Assembly (NCBI GenBank): GCA_016795295.1
Contig: JAEUHP010000014.1
Span: 1 to 63,594 of the forward strand
DNA length: 63,594 nucleotides
Source: Planctomycetota bacterium
GTDB taxonomy: Bacteria > Planctomycetota > UBA1135 > UBA2386
Direction: 5' to 3'
In this document: positions 41,079-49,847 of the stretch, in pieces
Position numbering within the stretch: the stretch's first letter is position 1
Layout: each line of letters opens with the position of its first letter
The notes under the pieces: model-generated
What the model saw: only the letters and a program-made list of their open reading frames with translations
Database searches by the model: none
What the model was told of the DNA's origin: nothing
Made by a program: the position numbers and the translations under genes

Positions 41079-43211
41079 TCATTTGCGCCCCGCCGGCGCA
41101 GCCTTCGGCGCCACCGGCTGCGGTTCGCCGAACAGGGCGGCATCGACCGGCACGTCGAGTTCGACCCGCTCGGTGACCGTCGTCAGTTTGGTGCCGCCGA
41201 CCTTCGCCACGCTGCGCTTCGCCACCACCACGCCATCGAAGTCGGTGAACTCGGACAACTCGGTCACCACCGCCGTGGCGCCCATGCGCGAGCGCACCGT
41301 GGCCGCCACCCGGTAGGTCTGCAAGGTCGCCGCGTCGATGTGCAGCACCACCGGCTGGCCTTCGCCCTCGCGCGGCGTCTGCCGGACCACGAAGCACTCC
41401 CGGTCGCCGTCCTGCTTCTGTTCGAGCAGCTCGAGCTTGGCGAACTGTTCGGCCCAGGCGCTGGCGTCCAGCCGGGCGCTGCGCCGCAGCACGGCGAGCT
41501 CTTCCCCAACCAATTCACGCAGGCCTTCGAACGAGTTGCGCGACCAGCCACGCGTGCCGTCGCACACCTGCAGCAGTTCGCCGGTGCCGGGCAGGGTGCC
41601 CAGCGAATGCACCCGGCCGGGCGCCAGGATCGTGGTGGTGTTGGGCCCCGACATGCCCATCACCTCGAGGCGAGCGACCACGCGCACCGACTTCGCCGCA
41701 GCGAGCCGTTGGTTCCAAGGCTGCGCACAGATGCGCTCGAACAGGGCGCGCATCGGCGCATCCATCACGCAGGGCGCCAGAGGCGCAGCCGACGGCGCAG
41801 CCGCGGCAACCGCCGGGGCCGCAGTGGCCGCGGCGAGGCGCGGCGCATGCTCCAGTTCGCGCAGGGCGGCCTGGAGGAACGGGTCGCGCCCCGCGGCGTA
41901 GTCGGCACGCGTCGGCTGCACGGCCACGTCCGGCACCACGCCGCGCCCTTCGACCGAGCTGCCGTCGGGCAGGGTGAAGTCGGCGACCACCGCCTGCACC
42001 CGCCAATCGTGCGCGATCTTCTCCACCACCGACGGCAGCGCGGCCCCCATCGACGTCTGGCCGACGACCCGGGCGCGGCCCAGGCTCTGCAGGCCGGCGG
42101 CGAGGATCTCCGCGGTGCTGCCGGTGCTGCGATTCACCAGCACGACCAGCGGGCCGGCGAACGGCAGCGGACTCGGATTCACGACGAACCGCAGCGGTTC
42201 TTCGGCGCCGCGCATGCGCATGCTGCCGAGCGACTGTTCCTCGCGCAGGAAGTGGCGCGCCACGCCCATCGCCAAGGCACCGAGCCCACCCGGATTGTCG
42301 CGCAGGTCGAGGATCACACCCTTGGCATCCCGATGGGCCGCGAGTGCCTGCTCGAAGCGCTCCTGCAGCGGCACGAAACACGGCGTGAAGCGCACGTACA
42401 GCACGGCGCCGTCGAGCCAGCGCGCTTCGAACTCCGCCGGCACCGCACCGAGGTTGCCGAGCTGCATCGACGGCATCTCGGGACGCTCCCGGGTGACCGT
42501 GACGGTGCGCGGCGGCCCTGCCGCTGCGGCGAGCTGCAGTTCGACGTCGGTGCCGACGCCGCCCTGCAAACGCGCCGCGATGGCATAGGGCACGACACCG
42601 CCGCCGTGGTCGCCAACCGTGGCCAGCACCGGAGCGAGTGGGCGGCCCGCGACCGCGAGCAGCTCCTCGCCGGGGCGCACGCCGGCCCGCTCGGCCGCAC
42701 TGCCCGCCGACACGCCGGCGACGACCACCTTGCCGTCGAGCCAGACCACCCGCAGACCGGTGGTGCCGAGTTCGCGGCTCGCGGCTGCGGCACCCGAGGG
42801 GTCGGCGCCAGGATCGGTGGCGGCAGCCGGGGTGGCTTCGGCGGCCGGCGCCGTGACGGCCACACCAGCCCCCAGCTCCACCTCACCGCGGTCCGGCGGC
42901 AGCACGCCCACGTGCGAATGGCGCAACTCGGCCACCATCGCCTGGAGCACGGCCAGGAACTCGCCTTCGGTTTCGGCGCGGTCCACCTGCGGTGCGTAGC
43001 GCGCGCGCACCGCAGCCCAGTCGACGCCGCCCATCTGCGGATCGAAGTGCTTCTCGCCGATGGTCTGCCAGGCCTCCTGGAAGATCTGCCGCCGCGCCTC
43101 GAGCGGCAGCCGCGGCGCCGTCGCACAAGCGGCGAGCAGCGCGGCGAGTGCGAACGCCAGGCGGTGGCGGAACGAGCGAATCGGACCGAGTCGGTGCGGG
43201 ATCGGAGCCAT
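41079..43211 (-). CDS. S41-family PDZ peptidase lipoprotein with C-terminal sorting-factor-like domain
   Basis: 710 residues. A lipobox (LAALLAACAT, Cys29) follows a basic start. Then come a CtpA-like N-domain (FQEAWQTIGEKHFDP), a PDZ-like segment (VVVAGVSAGSAAERAGVRPG), and the S41 core: VILDLRDNPGGLGALAMGV, VLVNRSTGSTAEILAAG (Ser in GST), and RVVGQTSMGAALPS where the usual catalytic Lys is absent. The Lys-less pattern fits the tricorn/IRBP-like branch. After an Ala-rich linker, residues ~500-700 (LGTLPGTGELLQVCDGTRGW) resemble LolA-like outer-membrane lipoprotein carrier domains. Likely a periplasmic or outer-membrane processing protease. It precedes the spermidine-synthase-like gene. Confidence 0.85.
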   Translation of the reverse strand: MAPIPHRLGPIRSFRHRLAFALAALLAACATAPRLPLEARRQIFQEAWQTIGEKHFDPQMGGVDWAAVRARYAPQVDRAETEGEFLAVLQAMVAELRHSHVGVLPPDRGEVELGAGVAVTAPAAEATPAAATDPGADPSGAAAASRELGTTGLRVVWLDGKVVVAGVSAGSAAERAGVRPGEELLAVAGRPLAPVLATVGDHGGGVVPYAIAARLQGGVGTDVELQLAAAAGPPRTVTVTRERPEMPSMQLGNLGAVPAEFEARWLDGAVLYVRFTPCFVPLQERFEQALAAHRDAKGVILDLRDNPGGLGALAMGVARHFLREEQSLGSMRMRGAEEPLRFVVNPSPLPFAGPLVVLVNRSTGSTAEILAAGLQSLGRARVVGQTSMGAALPSVVEKIAHDWRVQAVVADFTLPDGSSVEGRGVVPDVAVQPTRADYAAGRDPFLQAALRELEHAPRLAAATAAPAVAAAAPSAAPLAPCVMDAPMRALFERICAQPWNQRLAAAKSVRVVARLEVMGMSGPNTTTILAPGRVHSLGTLPGTGELLQVCDGTRGWSRNSFEGLRELVGEELAVLRRSARLDASAWAEQFAKLELLEQKQDGDRECFVVRQTPREGEGQPVVLHIDAATLQTYRVAATVRSRMGATAVVTELSEFTDFDGVVVAKRSVAKVGGTKLTTVTERVELDVPVDAALFGEPQPVAPKAAPAGRK

Positions 43212-43345
43212 GCCGGGAAGATCGAGGACCAGCCGAGCCATTGCGAGCAGAAACAGCCCTGGGGCAGCGGTGCCGCGCCGGCAGCCACGATCGGCCCGAA
43301 CCCCGCGATGGCAACTGCAGGCGCGGCCAGCCAAGATGCCGGCAC

Positions 43346-44287
43346 ATGGCCGAACTGCGTCCCCACCCCGACCGCCTGGCGACCACCCTCGCCGACTGCC
43401 TCGCGCCGGGCCCGGGCGGACCGTTCGCCCCGCCAGGCCCGGACGCCCGAGCCGCCAGGATCGACCTGAAGCTGCGGGTGGCGGCCTTCCAGGCCGCAGC
43501 AGCGCGTTCCCCGGCTGCGGCAGCGCACCTGGCCCACTGGCCCGCCGCGGCGCACCCAGACCTGTGGGCCGGCGCGGTGCCCGATCTGGTGGCGCGCGCG
43601 TTCGCCGTGCGGCTCGAAGAGGCGATCGCTCTGGCGGGACCAGCACCGTCCGCCGAACTGCCGCCGTTCGATCCGCTGCGCGACCAGCACTTCTCCGGCC
43701 GCGAACTGCGCAAGAAGAAGGACTTGCTGGTCGCTTCGGCCACGGCCCGGGTGCGTTTTTCGCGCAAGGAGGGCCTGCTCTGCGTGCTGCGCGACGACGC
43801 GCTGCACGTCGCCAACTGCCTGTGGTTCGATGCCCGGCGCGATCTCGGCACCTTGGACCACTTCGTGCCCGATCCCGCCGAGCGGCCGCGCCTGTTCTCG
43901 GCGCAGTTCCTGCAGCCGCGCGAGTACCAGGTCGGCGGCACGACCACGCGGCTGCGGCTCACGGGCCGACTCGGACGCGGGCCGATCGGCTGGCCGTGCG
44001 AGCTCGAGATCGCCGCCAGCCGCGAGCAGGCCGGAGTCGCGCTGCGGCTCCGACTCGAGCACCGCCACCCGGGCTGGCGCCTGCGGGCCCGCTTCCGCGG
44101 TGTCCCGGCAGGTCTCTTGCGGCATCAGTGCACCGACGTGGCAGACGCCGTGGCGCAGCCGTCCGGAGGTTTTCTCGCCTACACGCTGGTGCGCAGCTGC
44201 GAACGGCTCACCGTCGGCGCGCACAGCGTGGCCGTGCCAGCCGCCCAATGCCTCGGGCGGCTCGAACACACGTTCACGCTGGGCTGA
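43346..44287 (+). CDS. Hypothetical protein
   Basis: 313 residues; I do not recognise a family. There is no signal peptide or membrane helix, so a cytoplasmic protein is likely. The first ~100 residues are Ala/Pro/His-rich helix; the middle has FSGRELRKKKDLLVASATAR and VRFSRKEGLLCVLRDD. The last ~150 residues look like a beta sandwich (TTTRLRLTGRLGRGPIGWPCE, VALRLRLEHRHPGWRLRARF, CLGRLEHTFTLG). It is divergent from the S41 peptidase gene (134 bp between starts) and convergent with a secreted protein gene. Coding is supported by codon-position bias and by the absence of a better frame. Confidence 0.65.
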   Translation: MAELRPHPDRLATTLADCLAPGPGGPFAPPGPDARAARIDLKLRVAAFQAAAARSPAAAAHLAHWPAAAHPDLWAGAVPDLVARAFAVRLEEAIALAGPAPSAELPPFDPLRDQHFSGRELRKKKDLLVASATARVRFSRKEGLLCVLRDDALHVANCLWFDARRDLGTLDHFVPDPAERPRLFSAQFLQPREYQVGGTTTRLRLTGRLGRGPIGWPCELEIAASREQAGVALRLRLEHRHPGWRLRARFRGVPAGLLRHQCTDVADAVAQPSGGFLAYTLVRSCERLTVGAHSVAVPAAQCLGRLEHTFTLG

Positions 44288-44335
44288 GGCGGCGGGGCTG
44301 CGGCCGGACTGCGGCTGCATCCCGACGGGGTCGTC

Positions 44336-45475
44336 TCACGCGCCGACGCGGATCCGCCCGGCATTGCTGGTGGTGAGGCCAGCGGGGTTGGCCGCCGGGT
44401 CGAGCGCGAAGCCCTGCGCGTAGACGTTCAGGTCCTGCAAGGCCGGGTTGGCCGGCACGGTGAAGCCGAACTGCGCGACGTTGCTGCTGCCGACCAGGAA
44501 GAACGCCACGGCGGCGTCCGCGAGCAGGTTGCAGCCGGGGGCGCCGAACAGGGCGAGGTCCAGCGGCAGCGTGAACGGGCCGCTGTTGGTGTTGGAGAAC
44601 CCCAGACCCGCGACGCCGACACTGAGCGGCAGGTTGCCGATGTCGAGGAGCAGGGTCTGGCCGAACGCCGGGCGCGTCCCCGGCACTGCGGTCAGAGTCG
44701 GCGCACCGAGCGCGCCGGCGCAGCCCGCGCCAAAGGGCGCAAACCGGCCACCGTTGGCGACGAACTCGAGTGCATTCGCCATCAACAGGTCACCGCCGGA
44801 GACCCAGCCAGAACCCGAGCAGGTCGGGGCCTGGGGCGGGTAGAAGCCGAGGTCGATGCGGCGCGGGTTGGCGCCCTGGGCGGCCAGAATCCGGCCGTCG
44901 TTCCACTCGGCGATCACCAACGAGCCAACTTCGAGGGCCGTGCCAGACGGCCGCGAGCCGATCGAGCCGCCGGTGAACGAGGTCACGCCGGCCATCACCG
45001 GGTGGCCCGGCAGATGCACCGTGCCGAGTGTGCCGTTGGCCCCGGAGGCGTTGCCGGAACGGTCCAGAATCACTTCGTAGCCACTCTGCCAGCGGCCGTC
45101 GAGGTTGCGGCCAGCAGTGAGCGTGCTGTTGGCGAACACGGCGACGACCACCCCACCGCCGGCGTCGACGTAGTCGGCCAGCACGTTGCCCAAGGCCACG
45201 TTGCTGGTCGGCGTGCTGTTGGTGTAGACCAGCAGCGCGTCGTACTGCAGCAACTGCTCGAGCGTCGGCGTGCTGCCGATGGCGCTGACGATGTCGACCG
45301 TGGCGAAGCGCCCGGTGGCCTGGAGCGCCGTCTGCGGCGACGTCCACTGGCAGGCCGTCAGCGTGGCACTGGCGGCGCCACAGAGCGCCACGCGCAGCGT
45401 CGGCGTCTGGGCAGCGAGAGTTCCGGTGAGAAGCGCGGCGCCGAGCGCCGCGTGGGACAGAAGGTGTCGGTTCAT
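44336..45475 (-). CDS. Secreted protein with shared planctomycete C-terminal beta domain
   Basis: 379 residues with a signal peptide (cleavage near GTLAAQ). Residues ~20-235 look like a ThuA/glutamine-amidotransferase-like alpha/beta fold (LRVALCGAASATLTACQW, YDALLVYTNSTPTSN, LADYVDAGGGVVVAVFAN), possibly a carbohydrate-related domain. The last ~130 residues are the shared domain: GAPTLTAVPGTRPAFGQTLL, LPLDLALFGAPGCNLLADA and the terminal TTSNAGRIRVGA. The same architecture recurs at 45515-46498 and at the start of the window. Extracytoplasmic; function unknown. Confidence 0.85.
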   Translation of the reverse strand: MNRHLLSHAALGAALLTGTLAAQTPTLRVALCGAASATLTACQWTSPQTALQATGRFATVDIVSAIGSTPTLEQLLQYDALLVYTNSTPTSNVALGNVLADYVDAGGGVVVAVFANSTLTAGRNLDGRWQSGYEVILDRSGNASGANGTLGTVHLPGHPVMAGVTSFTGGSIGSRPSGTALEVGSLVIAEWNDGRILAAQGANPRRIDLGFYPPQAPTCSGSGWVSGGDLLMANALEFVANGGRFAPFGAGCAGALGAPTLTAVPGTRPAFGQTLLLDIGNLPLSVGVAGLGFSNTNSGPFTLPLDLALFGAPGCNLLADAAVAFFLVGSSNVAQFGFTVPANPALQDLNVYAQGFALDPAANPAGLTTSNAGRIRVGA

Positions 45476-45514
45476 GGTGGGTTAAACGTCAGGGTGAGAC
45501 TACGAATCAAGGCT

Positions 45515-46498
45515 TCAGTTGCCTACGACCGCGGTGCCAGCGTTGCTGACCAGCAGATCGATGCTGTTCACGCCCGGGGCGAGCATGGCAACCTGGTTGT
45601 GCCAAGTGAAACCGCCGACTCCCGGCGAGTTCGGGATGTTGAAGGCCGAGGAGCCCGCGCCGGCCGCATCGAGCACCACCAGCGACACGATGTCCGAACT
45701 GGTCTGGTTGTAGCAGTTGGGCGCACCGAACATCTGCAGGTGCACCGGCGTGGGCAAACCGAGCCATTGGGTGCGGTCGAAGGCCGAGATCAGGAAGCCG
45801 GCCAGCGACGGCTGGCCACCGGTCAGGTTGAGCGTCATCGACTGGCCGAACTGCGGCAGGCCGCTGGCCAGCAACGTGGGCACACTGGGCGTCTCGGGCA
45901 GGCAGCGTAGACGGAAGATCTGCCGCGCCACCGACACCGAAGAAGTCCACACCATGTTGTTGCTCGGACGGCGGTACCAATTGGCGACCGGCCCGGCGAC
46001 CCCGCCCGTAGTGACGTGCTGAGGCGGAGCGATGCGGCTGTAGGCATCGACGTGGAACCAGAATGCCACGCCTGGCTGGATGGTGATCGGCGGATAGAGC
46101 GAAGTGGACCACCAAGCCCCCCCTGCGACCGGGGCCACGGTGATCTTGCCGTTGGCACAGTTGACCGGATCGGGGCGAGTGTGCACCGTGGCACTCGAAC
46201 CACTGAGATCGTAAATCAGACCGGTGTTGCCGGTCTCCACGATCGCGGTGTTGGTGGTGGTGAAGATCTCGAAGCCGACGATCGTCAGTGCGGTGCCCGT
46301 GGTGTTGACCACGGGGTAGGCGTATTCGTTCGGCAGCGATGCAACCTGCAGGGTTGGATTCGCGTCGTTGAGCGACAGCGGCGTGGTGACCGCGGCACCG
46401 TTGCAACCTTCGCCGAACAGGGTGTAGGAAGCGGTCTGGCCGGTGAGAGCAGCCGCGCAAGCTACGGCGACCAGGGATGTACGAAGCAGCTGGACCAC
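45515..46498 (-). CDS. Secreted protein with shared planctomycete C-terminal beta domain
   Basis: 327 residues from a GTG with GAGG 8 bp upstream, giving a good signal peptide (QLLRTSLVAVACAAALTGQ); an upstream ATG would add a Pro-rich segment and spoil it. The middle region has beta character (GEGCNGAAVTTPLSLND, IVGFEIFTTTNTAIVE). The C-terminal ~130 residues contain the shared domain: PTLLASGLPQFGQSMTL, PVHLQMFGAPNCYNQT, and the end LLVSNAGTAVVGN. It ends 39 bp before the start of the neighbouring secreted protein gene on the same strand. Base use is less GC-biased than in neighbours, as often in secreted proteins here. Confidence 0.85.
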   Translation of the reverse strand: MVQLLRTSLVAVACAAALTGQTASYTLFGEGCNGAAVTTPLSLNDANPTLQVASLPNEYAYPVVNTTGTALTIVGFEIFTTTNTAIVETGNTGLIYDLSGSSATVHTRPDPVNCANGKITVAPVAGGAWWSTSLYPPITIQPGVAFWFHVDAYSRIAPPQHVTTGGVAGPVANWYRRPSNNMVWTSSVSVARQIFRLRCLPETPSVPTLLASGLPQFGQSMTLNLTGGQPSLAGFLISAFDRTQWLGLPTPVHLQMFGAPNCYNQTSSDIVSLVVLDAAGAGSSAFNIPNSPGVGGFTWHNQVAMLAPGVNSIDLLVSNAGTAVVGN

Positions 46499-46666
46499 GG
46501 TGAGAACCTCGCGGAGTGGTGGAACCAAGGCCGGCGCAGCGCGCACCGGGTCGGTCCATCATTGTTGGCCGAGCCGCCAGCCCCGTCAACCCTCCCCCAG
46601 GAGGGCGCATCGCCCGTCGACTACGGCCCCTGGTCCCAACCGGCGCAGCGGCTACCCTGGCCCAAC

Positions 46667-46957
46667 ATGGGCAAGGTTCCCGACCTCGATCCGCTGCGCG
46701 CCGCCCTCGACGTGAGCAACCGGCGCCTGGCGCAGGTCTTGCACGAACGCCTGGCCCTGGTGCGCCGCGCCGCCGCCTGGAAGGCCGCGCACGGCCTGCC
46801 GCTCGCCGATCCAGAGCGCGAACGTGCCATGCTGGCGCAGGTCGCCACCTGGGCCGACCCGAACGGGTGCGACGCCGCGACGCTCCAGACGGTGTTCGCG
46901 GCCGTGTTCGCGGCGGGCCGCGCGCAGCTCGAGCGCAGCGGCGCAGCCCCGCGATGA
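46667..46957 (+). CDS. aroQ: Chorismate mutase, AroQ type
   Basis: 96 residues, all-helical. The AroQ pattern is visible: LRAALDVSNRRLAQVLHERL (first helix with the active-site Arg/Leu pattern), ALVRRAAAWKAAHGLPLAD (Lys39-equivalent), and DPERERAMLAQV (Arg and Glu of the second active-site helix). It converts chorismate to prephenate for Phe/Tyr synthesis. It is monofunctional with no regulatory domain. It is divergent from the secreted protein gene and convergent with the actin-fold gene. Confidence 0.85.
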   Translation: MGKVPDLDPLRAALDVSNRRLAQVLHERLALVRRAAAWKAAHGLPLADPERERAMLAQVATWADPNGCDAATLQTVFAAVFAAGRAQLERSGAAPR

Positions 46958-47002
46958 CGGTCGGCGGTGGCGCGGGCGCGGCCACCGCCGCGCCGGCGCA
47001 AC

Positions 47003-48046
47003 TCAGCCTTCGCCGATCGCCGCCGCCACGAGGCAGCCCTTGGCCACGGCGGTCAACGCTTCCTCGCTGCGGAAGATGCGTCCGACCGGGATCGGGAAGT
47101 CGATCTTGGCGAACTCGTCGCGGAACACCTCGATGAAGCCACCCACCAGCGACGTGCCGCCGGCGCAGGCGATGTCGATCGGGTTGCTGAAGTTGGGCAT
47201 GTTCTGGCCCGACTCGAAGCGCGTCTTGATGTTCTGCAGCACGTAGTTGATCAGGCTGCGGTAGTAGATCGCCACCGCCTCTTCCTCGCGGCTCTTCGGA
47301 TCGCGGATGTCGATGCCGCGTTCCTTGATCGCGGTCGCCTTGCTGCGCGGGCAGCCGAGCACGTTGGCGACGTTCTTGTCGATCCAATCGCCGCCGCGCG
47401 CCACCGAGAACGACAGACACGGGATCGACTTGTAGGCGATGCAGGCGTTGGCCATGCCGCCGCCGAACGACAGACCGATGCCGGTGAAGTCGTTCTCCGC
47501 CAGTTCGGCGAACACCACCGCGTGCGCTTCGTTGATCGCATGCGCCGTGTAGCCGAGCTTCTGGATCATGCTCTCGAACAGGCCCTGGTGGTAGACGACG
47601 TTGTTGTCGACGTCGAGCGAGGGGGCCGGCACGCAGAAGTAGCAGTTCTCGCCGGCCACACGCGGCTCGCCGAGGATCTTCTGGATGATCATCTTCATCA
47701 TCGGCAGGGCGTCCTGCTCGTTCGGCGAGATCAGGCCGTCCATCATCGGCCGGCGCGTCTCGCGGCCGAACACGTTGGCCAGCTCGAACGCGGCTTCGCC
47801 GATCACCACCAGCTTGCCGTTGTGCACCACGTAGGGCACCTTGAGCTTGGTCAGCATGTTCTTGCTGTAGACGTCGCTCGGGATGTCGAGGAACGCATTG
47901 CGTTCGACGGTCACCGTGATGCCGCCTTCACTGTTCTGGACCGCCGCGGCCAGATTGGCCGTGCCGACGTCCAGGCCCTTGCCGAGCGCCACGGCGGTGT
48001 CGGCGGCGTGGCCTTGATGAGAATTGCTGTTGGTCTGCTGCGTCAT
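47003..48046 (-). CDS. Actin-fold ATPase of MreB/MamK/ParM-like type
   Basis: 347 residues. The actin/Hsp70 fold is shown by the phosphate-1 loop GLDVGTAN (24-31), the phosphate-2 region GIGLSFGGGMANACI (188-202), FSVARGGDWIDKNVA after it, and the adenosine motif CAGGTSLVGG (293-302). NEAHAVVFAE (171-180) is the connect region. The usual Asp at the start of phosphate-2 is Ser (SFGGG), which may change hydrolysis. It is not a clear MreB (no amphipathic N-terminal helix, different insert) and is probably a separate filament family. The gene directly upstream on the same strand encodes a long coiled coil, a likely partner. Its start region is Ser/Asn/His-rich. Confidence 0.85.
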   Translation of the reverse strand: MTQQTNSNSHQGHAADTAVALGKGLDVGTANLAAAVQNSEGGITVTVERNAFLDIPSDVYSKNMLTKLKVPYVVHNGKLVVIGEAAFELANVFGRETRRPMMDGLISPNEQDALPMMKMIIQKILGEPRVAGENCYFCVPAPSLDVDNNVVYHQGLFESMIQKLGYTAHAINEAHAVVFAELAENDFTGIGLSFGGGMANACIAYKSIPCLSFSVARGGDWIDKNVANVLGCPRSKATAIKERGIDIRDPKSREEEAVAIYYRSLINYVLQNIKTRFESGQNMPNFSNPIDIACAGGTSLVGGFIEVFRDEFAKIDFPIPVGRIFRSEEALTAVAKGCLVAAAIGEG

Positions 48047-48083
48047 GGTCTCTGCCTTCGTTCGTGGGTTCCGCGTCGGACGA

Positions 48084-48971
48084 CTAGCCGCCGCCCTTCA
48101 GTTTCTTGAGGCGGGCCAGGTTGGCGGCGATGCCACCACCGGCCTTCTGCTTCACCTCGATGTTGTCCATGTTCGACTCGAGCGTCTTGCCGCTGTCCTT
48201 GAACAGCCCGCCGAAGTCGACCGGGGCGTCGCTCTCGACCGCCGCACTCACCCCCATCTTCTTGCCCAGTTTCTCGAGCCGGTCGTTGAGCGAACCGGCG
48301 AGCTTCTCGATCGCCGCGGTGAAGTCGGCGCCAGGGGCGACGGGGTGCGGGGCCGGCACCGGCGTGCGCTCGGCCGCCTGCTGGGTCATCAGATTGGCCT
48401 TCAGCGTGGCCATCTCCTGCATCAACGACAGCAGCAGTTCGCTCGGCACCCCGCTGGCCGCGGCGACTGGCGCTGGCGCCGGCGCTGGCGCAACGCTGCG
48501 GGCGGCGGCCAGCTCCTGCTGCAAGGACTCGACCTCGGCCAGCAGCTCTTGATGCCGCACCGTTTCCTGTTCGTGCAGGGAGTCGAGCTGCGCACGCAGG
48601 CGATTCGCTTCGGCCTGCGCGGCCCCGAGTTCGACCTCGAGCCCGGCACAACGCTCCCGCAGCTCGGCAACCTCCTGCTCGCGCTGGCCGAGCTGCTGCT
48701 CGACCTCGTGCGCGCGCTGCGCCTCCTGCTCGCGCTCGCGCAGGATCGACTTGAACTCCGCGCGGCTCTTCTCGACCAGCCGCTCGGCCTCCTCGGGCGC
48801 GATCAGCCCCGACTGTTCGATCGCCGCATGGACAGCCTCGCTGACCATCGCCGCGACATGTTCGGCGCGGATCAGCCGCACCCGCTTCTTGCCTTCGCTG
48901 CGCAACTCGTCGAGTGTCGCGGTGCGCGAACGGGCGGACAGGGCTTCCTTGATCTCGTGGACCGATTCCAT
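48084..48971 (-). CDS. Long coiled-coil protein, partner candidate of the actin-fold ATPase
   Basis: 295 residues without membrane segments. Residues ~55-165 form an almost uninterrupted heptad coiled coil (EFKSILREREQEAQRAHEVE, QREQEVAELRERCAGLEVE). A Pro/Ala linker (APAPAPAPVAAA), a second helix (LLLSLMQEMATLKANLMTQQ) and a C-terminal basic tail (ANLARLKKLKGGG) follow. No enzyme motif. The stop is 37 bp before the actin-fold gene ATG in the same direction, so the two are probably co-transcribed. Architecture suits a filament adaptor or cross-linker. I do not recognise a named family. Confidence 0.8.
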   Translation of the reverse strand: MESVHEIKEALSARSRTATLDELRSEGKKRVRLIRAEHVAAMVSEAVHAAIEQSGLIAPEEAERLVEKSRAEFKSILREREQEAQRAHEVEQQLGQREQEVAELRERCAGLEVELGAAQAEANRLRAQLDSLHEQETVRHQELLAEVESLQQELAAARSVAPAPAPAPVAAASGVPSELLLSLMQEMATLKANLMTQQAAERTPVPAPHPVAPGADFTAAIEKLAGSLNDRLEKLGKKMGVSAAVESDAPVDFGGLFKDSGKTLESNMDNIEVKQKAGGGIAANLARLKKLKGGG

Positions 48972-49079
48972 GGGCGCGGGCGCCGTCCTGCGATACGCAG
49001 TGCGGTGCGCCCGTTCTTTCGGCGGTCCAACGACGGGACTTGAGGCGCCGGGAACGCAGCCTCGATCCGGGACCCGGGG

Positions 49080-49658
49080 TCAGGCGAGGGCGCGACGCTG
49101 CCGTTCGGGCTGCAGCAGTTCGCGCAGGCGGCCGATGGCGTGGTGCACCCTGGACTTCACGGTGCCGAGCGGGATGTCGAGCACGGCGGCCACGTCGGCG
49201 TAGGGCAGCTCCTGGAACACGGCCAGTTCGAGCACCGCCTGATGGTCCGGCGACAGACCGGCCAGCGCCCGATGCATGGCCGAAGCGTCGTCGCGCAGGG
49301 CGGCGGCAGCCAGGGGGGCGGGCTCGGCTCCGGGCAAGCCTTGCCAGCCGTTCGGCAGGTGGTCGGCCGAGACCGTGCGCGGGCGCAGGGCATGGCCGCG
49401 GCCATGGTCGATCCACAGATTGCGGGCGATGCGGAACACGTAGACCGAGAGGCGGCCATGCGCTTGGTAACGCGGGGCGGCGCGCAGCAGCTTGACGAAC
49501 ACCTCCTGGGTCAGGTCCTCGGCGAGCTGCGGGTCGCGGCTGCACCGCAGGAAGAACTGCTGCAGACGCTCGCGGAAGGTGGCCACCAGTTCGGCGAAGG
49601 CCTCGGGCTCGCCGAGGCGGTGGCGGGCCAAGCAGTCGTCGCTCGGAGTCTGGACCAT
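49080..49658 (-). CDS. ECF-type RNA polymerase sigma factor
   Basis: 192 residues. Region 2: DPQLAEDLTQEVFVKLLRAA and GRLSVYVFRIARNLWIDHGR (-10 recognition). Region 4: HRALAGLSPDHQAVLELAVF, YADVAAVLDIPLGTVKSRVH (HTH for -35). The linker and extra loop (PNGWQGLPGAEPAP) are normal. No anti-sigma gene is adjacent on this strand; the divergent neighbour is a histidine kinase gene, so phosphorelay-linked control is possible but not shown. Translation starts at ATG 49658. Confidence 0.93.
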   Translation of the reverse strand: MVQTPSDDCLARHRLGEPEAFAELVATFRERLQQFFLRCSRDPQLAEDLTQEVFVKLLRAAPRYQAHGRLSVYVFRIARNLWIDHGRGHALRPRTVSADHLPNGWQGLPGAEPAPLAAAALRDDASAMHRALAGLSPDHQAVLELAVFQELPYADVAAVLDIPLGTVKSRVHHAIGRLRELLQPERQRRALA

Positions 49659-49847
49659 GAGCCACACCACACAAACCTCGTGCCGGGGTGCGGGTGGCGC
49701 GTTCCGTCGGGGCCGGTCCGGCACCGCGTACAACTCCTGCCCCTCGCCTCCTCCCGCTGGACAGAAGCTGCCCACCGCGATTCCGGTGGCCACCGCCACC
49801 CGCGCCTGCCCGCTTGCGCACGCGCCGTTGGCCGGCACACTGCGCCG

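Noticed and set aside
41019..43469. An 816-codon plus-strand frame over the S41 peptidase gene
   Set aside because: Arg/Gly/Ala-rich with no domain, while the minus-strand frame carries S41 motifs.
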